This document shows, piece by piece, positions 57,437 to 64,000 of a DNA stretch of 64,000 bases (positions are counted from its first letter, which is position 1; every line of letters starts with the position of its first letter). Below the pieces are notes generated by a model, which was not told the origin of the DNA, ran no database searches, and worked only from the letters and a program-made list of their open reading frames with translations. The position numbers and the translations under genes are program-made. The DNA is from Acidobacteriota bacterium. GTDB lineage: Bacteria > Acidobacteriota > Blastocatellia > RBC074. Location: contig JACPYM010000053.1 of the NCBI GenBank assembly GCA_016196035.1, positions 1 through 64,000 of the forward strand. Direction: 5' to 3'.

Positions 57437-58893
57437 ATAATTCTCCAAAGAACTTAAACCGGACGTTTCACTTTCAAGCTGGGGCTGGGTGCCGATGCCT
57501 GAAAGTTCGTCGTCGCCACGGCCATGTTCAAAGTTAAGGGCAACTCCTAAGAAATCGCCGACTCACGCAAGCGCGCACCGCGAGGGGCAATGCTTGTTGT
57601 TCAGCAATCACATAAAACGGGCCGCAACTCAGACAGCCCAAGCGGGATTAATCTGGGCCGTCAATGCGGTTTGACGTTGAATGGACTTGTCTTGGGGTAA
57701 CAACATACGGCTCTCCTTAACGATGAGTAGTGAGGGCATCATTTTCGCAATGATGCGCATAGCCACACCATCCATCTGATCGAAGGCAAAAGGGCTTCGA
57801 CAAACCAGCGCACCGCGCAATCACGCGCAAGGCACCATCTGCCAAACATAAAATTGACCTGATGGGAGGGTAACCAGTGCCGGTACTAGCCTAAATTGTT
57901 CGCTAGGGTTGAAACGTTTGGGAAGGTTCAGAGGATTTTTCCGGTGGTAGCTTTGCCCGTTCACCTACACCTACGATGTCGCTCACCATGGCCTAACCGG
58001 AATCAATCGGGGCACCGTCTTGGACTTCCGCTGTCAGCATAGTCGCTTAGCTGACGGCGGAGCTTATAACATAGACGATCTAGTTTGCCAAACAAAAGAT
58101 TAATCCTTGATGAACTGGTGAACTGTCTCGCATACGGCAAAATAGTTAAAGGGGGAGAAACCAAGTCAGAACAGTTCGGCCCGGTTGTCCACCTGATCGC
58201 GTGTAAGGAAAATGCTGGTTGATAAACATTGGCGGGGAACCTCTATTTGAAACAAGCAGCACAACACGTTGTCACTCCTTGCGCCGCCGCAGCCAGAAAA
58301 AATTCTTGCCAAGCTCCGCCACGAGTGCTATTTTCCGCGCCGCATCCTACCCAATAGTTCTCTTCTCCGCAGTATCAAGCATGCGTGCAGAAACTCTCCT
58401 ACCACTGCCGCGCAGCCGACCCACGAAATCGGTACTGAACTTCTGAGTTGCGGGTTTAACGACGGGCGGTTGTGTCACCAACACACCCACTAGCCCAGCT
58501 TGCCCGAACCGCTCGCAACGGCCACAACACGCCGATGACTGTCACGCGGCAGCCATCCACGCTCTTTTGCAAGTACTATTTCGCTGGGTACATTCCGACA
58601 AGTTCCGTTCGCACCACGCGGTTCGCACAAAAAGCTTCTGCTTTCCCAAAAGCGCACTTCATTTCACCCCGCTTTGCCCACCCAAAGTCTACGGCCCGGA
58701 ACCCCGAGAGAATTGCACCTCGGCGTATGTCTTCTTAACGCAGATCCGATTTGGAATGAGCTTTGCACATAAGTCCGATGTGCACAAAAAGTCGCAGCGA
58801 CTTACTCAAATGAAGGAATTGTCGCAGCGTTGCATAACAATTATGGAATTTCCCGTGCTTTTTGTGCAAAGCCCTTGGAATGGAGTAATGGTG
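57437..58893. other. long divergent intergenic region
   Basis: These 1457 bases separate the C25 peptidase gene from the metalloprotease gene. They contain a 25-codon ORF with a strong ribosome site (57629-57706), and a hairpin just upstream of the C25 gene (ACTTTCA/TGAAAGT arms around 57475-57510). A second hairpin (TCCGCTGTCAGC with GCTGACGGCGGA, about 58027-58062) is also present, as is an inverted pair GCACAAAAAG/CTTTTTGTGC near 58782 and 58858. The middle part (57850-58560) is AT-richer, with no supported gene. It may include structured leader RNA for either gene; I could not assign a riboswitch class. Confidence 0.5.
57629..57706 (-). CDS. short ORF, 25 aa, with strong ribosome site (leader peptide candidate)
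   Basis: An ATG at 57706 is preceded by AAGGAGAG at good spacing and opens a 25-codon frame that starts MLLPQDKSIQRQ and ends INPAWAV before TGA. The ribosome site is better than at most annotated genes around it. It lies on the same strand as the C25 peptidase, about 190 bases upstream of its start, so it may be a translated leader, a small secreted or modified peptide, or chance. I do not recognise a family. Confidence 0.4.
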   Translation of the reverse strand: MLLPQDKSIQRQTALTAQINPAWAV

Positions 58894-61494
58894 ATGGAAT
58901 ACTTTCGTCTACAGCTTTCGCTTTTCATTATAACAATCACGCTCACTGCCACTGGCTTGGCACAAGATACGCCCAACCTCTTTTTACAAGCGGCCACACC
59001 CACCACACACGGAAAAAACGGAACCGCCGCCAGCCGCTTCAACGCCGATTTGGAGTTGGTTGATCGTGGCGCGACAGAATTTCAACTGCAACTGCCTGAT
59101 GGCCCCAGCGTCGTATTACGGAAAAGTGGGCACGAACGGCGCAGTGCTGGCAATGCGGTCTGGCGGGGTGTCACAAAAGATGGCCGCAATTTAGAAGCGG
59201 TGCTTACCGTTAAAAATGGTCTACTGGCTGGCGCGTTGCGCAACAGCCAGGAACTTTATGAAATTCGCCCCGGCGCCGAAGGCGGCCAAATCATCGAGAA
59301 ACTCGATCCGGCCAGCTTTCAGCCCTGCGGCGGGGGCGCTGGGCCAGCCCGTAGCGAAGCCCCCAATCATGAGCTAGAGCTACAACTCCGCAGCGAAGCC
59401 TTGCAAGCCACGACGCCGGTCGAAATTCAGTTGTTGTCGGTTTACACTGCGGCAGCCAAAAATGCGGCTGGCGGCACGGCCCAAATCGAAGCCACAATTC
59501 AGGCGGCTGTTGACAATGCCAACGCAGTTTTTATCAACAGCCAAGTCAATGCGCGCTATACCCTCGCGGGTACGGCAGAAGTTGATTATGTCGAGTCAGG
59601 CACCATTTCAACTGATCTGAGTTGGGTACAATCCAACGCGGGCGTCGCGGCGCTGCGAAATCAATACGGCGCAGATATGGTCTCATTGATTATTAATAAT
59701 GGCGGGGCATATTGCGGCATGGGCTTCGCAATGCGTACATCGGGGCCAAGCTTCGAATATAAGGCATTTCAGGTGACCGTGCGGAGTTGTGCGGTGGGCA
59801 ATCTGACCTTCGCACATGAGCACGGCCATAATCTAGGGATGGAGCACGACCCGGCGAACGGCGCCTACCCTCAAGATGCATCCTATCCCTGGTCATTTGG
59901 CCATTTCGAGAATGGCAGCTATCGCACCGTCATGTCGTACAACAACCAATGTACGGCTGGCTGCCCACCCATCCCTTATTTCTCGAATCCGAACCTCAGT
60001 TATCAAGGGCTTCCGCTCGGCATCACCGACCAGCGCGACAATGCGCGCACAGCGAACGCCACCGCCGGGATCGTCGCCAACTTCCGCGCGCCCACGAATG
60101 TTCCGCCGAATGTACCGGGCAACCTGCTGGCCAATGCCACTTCCAGCGTTGAAATCCTGCTGACCTGGGCGGACACGTCTACCAATGAGACGGGCTTTCG
60201 GATTGAACGTTCGAGCGACGGCGCGAATTTCGCCACCGTCATCACACTGGGCGCCAATGTGAACGGCTATTCCGACACGGGTCTCGCACCCGCCACAAGC
60301 TATTCCTATCGCGTGGCCGCCTTGAACAACTATGGGGATTCAGGTTTCAGCAATGTCGCCAGCGCGACGACCGCTGGCCTGCCGCCCAATGCGCCGACCA
60401 ACTTGACGGCCACGGCGGTCGCGCCGACACAGATCAATCTGAGTTGGAGCGATAACGCCGGGAATGAAACCGGCTACAAGGTGGAACGCTCACTCAACAA
60501 CAGCGCCTGGTCGCAAGTCGCACTGCTTGGCGCAAACGCCGCTGCTTACAATGACACGACGGTCAGCGCCGCGACCCTGTATTACTACCGTGTGCGTGCC
60601 ACAAATACTGCTGGCGATTCGGCCTCTACCTCGGTCGTCAGCGCCACCACGCCCGCTCCCGTTCCTCCGCCTGCTAGCCCCGGCAATCTGACGGCGCTCG
60701 CCCTCACCAGCACACAAGTCAATTTGACCTGGACGGACAATGCTGCGACCGAAACCGGTTATCGCATCGAACGTTCAACTGACGGCGTAACCTTCACGAC
60801 GATTGCCATGCCTGGCGCCAATGCCGTGAGCTTCACCGACACCACCGTCACCGCGCCTGCCATGCTGTCCTATCGCGTGCGCGCCTATAACGGCGGCGGC
60901 GATTCGGCGGCAGCCAACGCGACGGTCAATCTGCCGGTCAACGGGTTAGCCGCGCCGTGGCTGCTCGCCAACATCGGTGCAGTCGGCGTCAATGGCAGTG
61001 CGGGGATGTACAACGCGGCTTATACGGTGCGCGGCAGCGGCCTGCTGAGCAGCAAGGCGGATAGTTTCCTTTTCGCGTATCAAAGTTTGAGCGGCGATGG
61101 CGAGATCAAAGCGCGGCTGAGCGCGCCACAAAACACCGGCACGAATGCGCGCCTGGGCGTGATGATTCGGGAAAGCCTGACTGTCAATTCACGCTTTGCC
61201 TTTATGGGCGTGGATGGCGGCGCGGGCTTTTACTGGACGCAGCGCAACACGAATGGCGGGAACTCCTCCGCAGCCAAGAACGGCAATGGTGCGCCACCGC
61301 AAGTATGGGTACGCCTGGTGCGCACCGGCAACATCATCTACGGCTACAAATCAGCAGACGGCAGCACCTGGACGCTGGTCAACTCCATGAAGTTCTCAGT
61401 GGCAACGAACATTTGCATCGGGCTGGCCGTCAGTTCAGGCGCGAGTGCGACCTTGAACACCTCGGTGTTCGACAATGTCGCGGTCAGACAGTAA
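58894..61494 (+). CDS. secreted reprolysin-like metalloprotease with fibronectin type III repeats
   Basis: The protein has 866 residues: a signal peptide (LSLFIITITLTATGLAQ), a propeptide-like region to about 165, then a metzincin domain. That domain holds the zinc site HEHGHNLGMEHD (HEXXHXXGXXHD) and the Met-turn in TVMSYNN. Three fibronectin type III domains follow (starting NVPGNLLANATSS, NAPTNLTATAVAP and ASPGNLTALALTS). The C-terminal 170 residues form a lectin-like beta-sandwich (AMLSYRVRAYNG; later RLGVMIRESLTVNSRFAFMG), as in DUF1349-type carbohydrate-binding modules. It should degrade extracellular proteins, with binding domains for a surface. The start at 58894 has GGAG eight bases upstream; the 109 codons further upstream are rejected. 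Confidence 0.9.
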   Translation: MEYFRLQLSLFIITITLTATGLAQDTPNLFLQAATPTTHGKNGTAASRFNADLELVDRGATEFQLQLPDGPSVVLRKSGHERRSAGNAVWRGVTKDGRNLEAVLTVKNGLLAGALRNSQELYEIRPGAEGGQIIEKLDPASFQPCGGGAGPARSEAPNHELELQLRSEALQATTPVEIQLLSVYTAAAKNAAGGTAQIEATIQAAVDNANAVFINSQVNARYTLAGTAEVDYVESGTISTDLSWVQSNAGVAALRNQYGADMVSLIINNGGAYCGMGFAMRTSGPSFEYKAFQVTVRSCAVGNLTFAHEHGHNLGMEHDPANGAYPQDASYPWSFGHFENGSYRTVMSYNNQCTAGCPPIPYFSNPNLSYQGLPLGITDQRDNARTANATAGIVANFRAPTNVPPNVPGNLLANATSSVEILLTWADTSTNETGFRIERSSDGANFATVITLGANVNGYSDTGLAPATSYSYRVAALNNYGDSGFSNVASATTAGLPPNAPTNLTATAVAPTQINLSWSDNAGNETGYKVERSLNNSAWSQVALLGANAAAYNDTTVSAATLYYYRVRATNTAGDSASTSVVSATTPAPVPPPASPGNLTALALTSTQVNLTWTDNAATETGYRIERSTDGVTFTTIAMPGANAVSFTDTTVTAPAMLSYRVRAYNGGGDSAAANATVNLPVNGLAAPWLLANIGAVGVNGSAGMYNAAYTVRGSGLLSSKADSFLFAYQSLSGDGEIKARLSAPQNTGTNARLGVMIRESLTVNSRFAFMGVDGGAGFYWTQRNTNGGNSSAAKNGNGAPPQVWVRLVRTGNIIYGYKSADGSTWTLVNSMKFSVATNICIGLAVSSGASATLNTSVFDNVAVRQ

Positions 61495-61528
61495 CCCTGG
61501 TTCTTGGCAGTGCCGAAAACCACCCGCA

Positions 61529-61580
61529 AAAAGGGGCACGAAGAAATGACAGCCGTGGCTGGTGTTCTTCGCGCCCCTTT
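61529..61580 (+). terminator. terminator after the metalloprotease gene
   Basis: AAAAGGGGCACGAAGAA pairs with TTCTTCGCGCCCCTTT (one mismatch) around an 18-base loop, and TGTCTTT follows. It lies 34 bases past the stop. Confidence 0.8.
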
Positions 61581-61639
61581 GTCTTTGGCGCCGCGCTTTG
61601 CCCTGCCCGCAGCTTCGGTTAGCATAGCCACCGATTCTC

Positions 61640-62425
61640 ATGCAGAACCCAAACTCCACTGCCCTGGCATTCTTCGCACATCCTGACGACGCCGAATTTC
61701 TCTGCGCGGGCACGCTGGCGCGGCTGCGGGCGCGTGGCTGCACGATTCACTGCGCCACCATGACCGCTGGCGATGGCGGTAGCGCCGAATTGCCACCCGC
61801 TGAAATCGCGCGCTTGCGTTTGAATGAAGCCGCGCAAGCCGCTGCCGTGCTCGATGGCACGCATCAATGGGCGGGCACGCAGGATTTGCTGGTTTGCTAT
61901 GACCAGCCGACCTTGCGCCGTGTCATCGAAATCGTGCGCCGCGTGAATCCGCAACTGGTCTTCACACACTCGCCGCAGGATTATCTGCTCGATCACGAAG
62001 TCACCAGCCAGTTGGTGCGCGCGGCTTGTTTTGCCGCCAGCGTGCCCAACGTGCAAACGCTGAGTGAAGCCGCCGCTCCGGCCCTCGCACGCGTGCCGCA
62101 CCTGTATTACAGCGACGCGCTCGAAGGCAAAGACAGCTTTGGTGCGCCCGTGCCGCCCGGCTTTTACGTAGACATTTCTGAAACCATCGAAACCAAAGCG
62201 CGGATGCTGGCCTGTCACACCAGCCAGCGCACGTGGCTGTTGCGCCAACACGGCATGGATCAATACCTGCAAGCCATGCGCGACTGGTCGGCCCAACGCG
62301 GCGCGGAAGCGGGTGTCGCTTACGCCGAAGCGTTTCGGCAACATCTGGGGCACGCTTATCCCCAAACCAATCTGCTGGCCGACGTGCTGGGCGTATTGCC
62401 CGCCAACGCCGCTTCAAAATCATGA
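61640..62425 (+). CDS. PIG-L family N-acetylglucosamine deacetylase (BshB1-like)
   Basis: The 261-residue LmbE/PIG-L protein has the zinc motif AHPDDAEFLCAGT and the second histidine region DHEVTSQLVRAACF (HX2H-type). FTHSPQDYLLDHEVT and GFYVDISETIETKARML are close to BshB1, which deacetylates GlcNAc-malate in bacillithiol synthesis. Bacillithiol occurs in some Acidobacteria, but the other bsh genes are not here, so the substrate stays open. No clear Shine-Dalgarno site precedes the ATG. Its stop overlaps the start of the methyltransferase gene by four bases (ATGA), so the two are translationally coupled. Confidence 0.9.
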   Translation: MQNPNSTALAFFAHPDDAEFLCAGTLARLRARGCTIHCATMTAGDGGSAELPPAEIARLRLNEAAQAAAVLDGTHQWAGTQDLLVCYDQPTLRRVIEIVRRVNPQLVFTHSPQDYLLDHEVTSQLVRAACFAASVPNVQTLSEAAAPALARVPHLYYSDALEGKDSFGAPVPPGFYVDISETIETKARMLACHTSQRTWLLRQHGMDQYLQAMRDWSAQRGAEAGVAYAEAFRQHLGHAYPQTNLLADVLGVLPANAASKS

Positions 62426-63615
62426 ACGAAACTCTTCCCATCGCCGTCATCTCGCCCAAAGGCGCGGCCCGTGTGCGCGCCGGGCATCTCTGGATCTATC
62501 GCAGCGATGTGACCAAACGCCCCAAAGCTGAAACCGGGGCGGTCGTGCGCGTGCATGATCCGCGTGGACGCTTTCAGGGCCTGGCCCATTTCGGCGCGGA
62601 GTCGGAAATCACCTTGCGCTTGCTGACGACTGCCGACGTAGCGATTGATCGCGCTTTCTGGCGCGCGCGCTTGCAGGCCGCTGACGAATGGCGGCAACGT
62701 GTCGTCAGCGACACCGATGCGTACCGGCTGGTGCACGCCGAAGGCGATGGTTTGCCCGGCTTGATCGTTGATCGTTACGGCGATTGTTTCAGCCTGCAAA
62801 CGCTGACGCGCGGGATGGAGGCGCTCAAACAAACCTGGCTCGAATTGCTGGTCGAATTGTTCCAACCGCGCCTGATCGTCGAACGCAACGACGCCAAAGT
62901 CCGCCAGTTGGAAGGCTTGCCGCTGATCAACAGTGTGCTGCACGCGGCCTCTGGCGTTGATCGTAATGAACTGCCGCCGTTGACGATCAGCGAGAATGGC
63001 TTGCGCTTCGCGATTGATTTGCTGGGTGGGCAGAAGACGGGCGCGTTTCTGGATCAACGCGAGAACCGCGCGGCGGCCTTGCGTTACGGGCGCGGGCGCG
63101 GGTTGGATTGTTTCAGCTTCCACGGCTCATTTGCGCTGCATCTGGCGCGCGCGTGCGAGCAAGTCACGGCGCTGGATATTTCCGAACCCGCTATCGAACG
63201 CGCTCGGCACAATGCCGAATTGAATGGCCTGCGCAACGTCGAATTCGCCGCGACCAACGTTTTCGACCGGCTGCGCGATTACGAAGACGTGGGCGAAAAA
63301 TTCGACACCATCGTGCTCGACCCGCCCGCCTTCGCCAAAAATCGCGGCGCGCTCGAAGCGGCCTTACGCGGTTACAAAGAGATCAATCTGCGCGCGCTGA
63401 AATTGCTGCGGCCCGGCGGCCTCCTGATCACCTGCTCCTGCTCTTATCACGTCAGCGAAGACCGCTTTCAAAACGTGCTGATTGAAGCCGCGCGCGATGC
63501 CGGGCGCATGGTGCAGGTCATCGAAAAACGCACGCAAAGCCGCGATCATCCGCATTTGCTGACCGTGCCGGAAACGCTTTACTTGAAGTGCATGATTTTG
63601 CGCGTGCCTGGTTGA
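62422..63615 (+). CDS. 23S rRNA (cytosine-C5) methyltransferase RlmI-like
   Basis: The 397-residue protein has an N-terminal PUA domain (AVISPKGAARVRAGHLWIYRSDV) and an EEHEE-type middle region (VHAEGDGLPGLIVDRYGD). The C-terminal SAM-dependent methyltransferase has GQKTGAFLDQRENRAAAL, DCFSFHGSFALHLA and the motif IV DPPAFAKN. This domain order is that of RlmI/YccW, which methylates C1962 of 23S rRNA. The catalytic cysteine region CSCSYHVSED is present. It is coupled to the PIG-L gene by a four-base overlap. A large hairpin follows five bases after the stop. Confidence 0.9.
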   Translation: MNETLPIAVISPKGAARVRAGHLWIYRSDVTKRPKAETGAVVRVHDPRGRFQGLAHFGAESEITLRLLTTADVAIDRAFWRARLQAADEWRQRVVSDTDAYRLVHAEGDGLPGLIVDRYGDCFSLQTLTRGMEALKQTWLELLVELFQPRLIVERNDAKVRQLEGLPLINSVLHAASGVDRNELPPLTISENGLRFAIDLLGGQKTGAFLDQRENRAAALRYGRGRGLDCFSFHGSFALHLARACEQVTALDISEPAIERARHNAELNGLRNVEFAATNVFDRLRDYEDVGEKFDTIVLDPPAFAKNRGALEAALRGYKEINLRALKLLRPGGLLITCSCSYHVSEDRFQNVLIEAARDAGRMVQVIEKRTQSRDHPHLLTVPETLYLKCMILRVPG

Positions 63616-63620
63616 GGGAG

Positions 63621-63753
63621 CGAGCCGTCGCCAGCATTCGCAATTCTCCATTCACCATTCTCAATTCGTAAGCAGAGAAACTTTGGTCGAGAGTCCATCT
63701 GCCTGCGAATTGAGAATGGCGAATGGAGAATTGCGAATGCTGGCGACGGCTCG
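63621..63753. repeat. heptamer-period hairpin E5 (48-nt arms)
   Basis: The arms 63621-63668 and 63706-63753 are complementary over 48 bases with one mismatch. The inner part is built of GAATNNN heptamers (e.g. GAGAATGGCGAATGGAGAA on the right arm). It lies between the convergent rlmI-like gene and the alkA-like gene, five bases from the first stop and seven from the second. Confidence 0.92.
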
Positions 63754-63760
63754 GTAGGGT

Positions 63761-64000
63761 TCAACGCCGCCGTTCGCTCAGGTAGTTGTGCCACAAGAGC
63801 CGCGCGGCCACAGCGCGCCAGGGCCGCCAACGTTCTGCCACCACGCCCAATTCCGCATACGAAGGCCGTGCCGGAAGCTGCTTGAGTTGCTGCCAGGCCA
63901 CGGCCAACGCCAGGTCGCCGTGCGGCCAAACATCGGGCCGCCGCAAGGCCATCAATAAATAACAATCCGCCGTCCACACACCGATGCCTTTCAATTGCGT
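63761..64000 (-). CDS. DNA-3-methyladenine glycosylase II (AlkA-type), C-terminal part
   Basis: The frame enters from the window edge and codes for about 79 residues. LKGIGVWTADCYLLMALRRP followed by DVWPHGDLAL is the helix-hairpin-helix/GPD motif of AlkA-type glycosylases, with the catalytic aspartate in the GDLAL segment. WRPWRAVAARLLWHNYL is the usual C-terminal helix. The enzyme excises alkylated bases in base-excision repair. The start lies outside the window. It converges with the rlmI-like gene across hairpin E5. Confidence 0.88.
   Translation of the reverse strand, partial: TQLKGIGVWTADCYLLMALRRPDVWPHGDLALAVAWQQLKQLPARPSYAELGVVAERWRPWRAVAARLLWHNYLSERRR

Noticed and set aside
57850-58070. 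Possible cyclic-di-GMP or other riboswitch upstream of the secreted protease genes
   Set aside because: Some short words resemble GEMM-type segments, but the order of conserved blocks and the pairing do not fit; a covariance-model search would be needed.
58567-58893. 109-residue N-terminal extension of the metalloprotease
   Set aside because: The signal peptide begins at 58894 with GGAG upstream; the extension is compositionally unlike a coding region.

Overview
This window looks like a chromosomal segment of an Acidobacteriota bacterium, probably near the Blastocatellia (subdivision 4). The assignment is an inference from gene content: two large Oar-like TonB-dependent receptors with carboxypeptidase-regulatory N-termini, two secreted enzymes ending in the TIGR03437 domain common in Acidobacteria, NHL-repeat and gingipain-like giant secreted proteins, MqnC of the futalosine menaquinone route, CIRCE-controlled groESL, and moderately high GC. 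No rRNA, tRNA or CRISPR array was recognised.

Layout. 1-2.3 kb: a cut-off ORF, a secreted hypothetical, and a DUF4062/NACHT protein that stops just before Walker B, lying between two imperfect copies of the groEL 3' end and terminator. 2.3-7.6 kb (minus): groES-groEL with promoter and CIRCE, a Fis-like HTH protein, purC, a RyR-domain protein and mqnC. 8-12.8 kb: TonB receptor, conserved hypothetical, cytochrome c. 13-16.7 kb: a Tat-exported thiamine-diphosphate enzyme and aminopeptidase P. 16.8-21 kb: small membrane protein, MmyB-type regulator, fatty acid desaturase, SDR-family protein. 21.3-27.6 kb: Ser/Thr kinase fused to a sulfatase-modifying-factor domain, and a second TonB receptor. 27.8-34.7 kb: radical SAM protein, GH10-like hydrolase, peptidoglycan-recognition amidase, MFS transporter. 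34.7-40 kb (minus): TPR protein with histone-like tail, rimI, queA, a lone POTRA protein, ruvB and ruvA. 40.1-43.2 kb: rex, class II aldolase, a BMC-H and a BMC-P shell gene, then an mntA-hepT toxin-antitoxin pair. 43.2-45.7 kb: nadE and pgsA. 46.2-61.5 kb: NHL giant, nucleotide-sugar epimerase, C25 protease and reprolysin-like metalloprotease. 61.6-64 kb: PIG-L deacetylase, RlmI-like methyltransferase and the end of an AlkA-type glycosylase.

The most striking feature lies between the genes. At least thirteen long, nearly perfect inverted repeats of several unrelated families punctuate the window: a TA-flanked MITE-like element (3 copies), a CTGGGTACGC-ended hairpin (3 copies), five hairpins whose arms are built from different 7-nt units, and single-copy hairpins. 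Most begin within about 8 nt of a stop codon, and several contain or supply the stop codon itself. The best candidate for an under-described biological system is the compact Rex-aldolase-BMC shell operon, which has one of these hairpins between its two shell genes.
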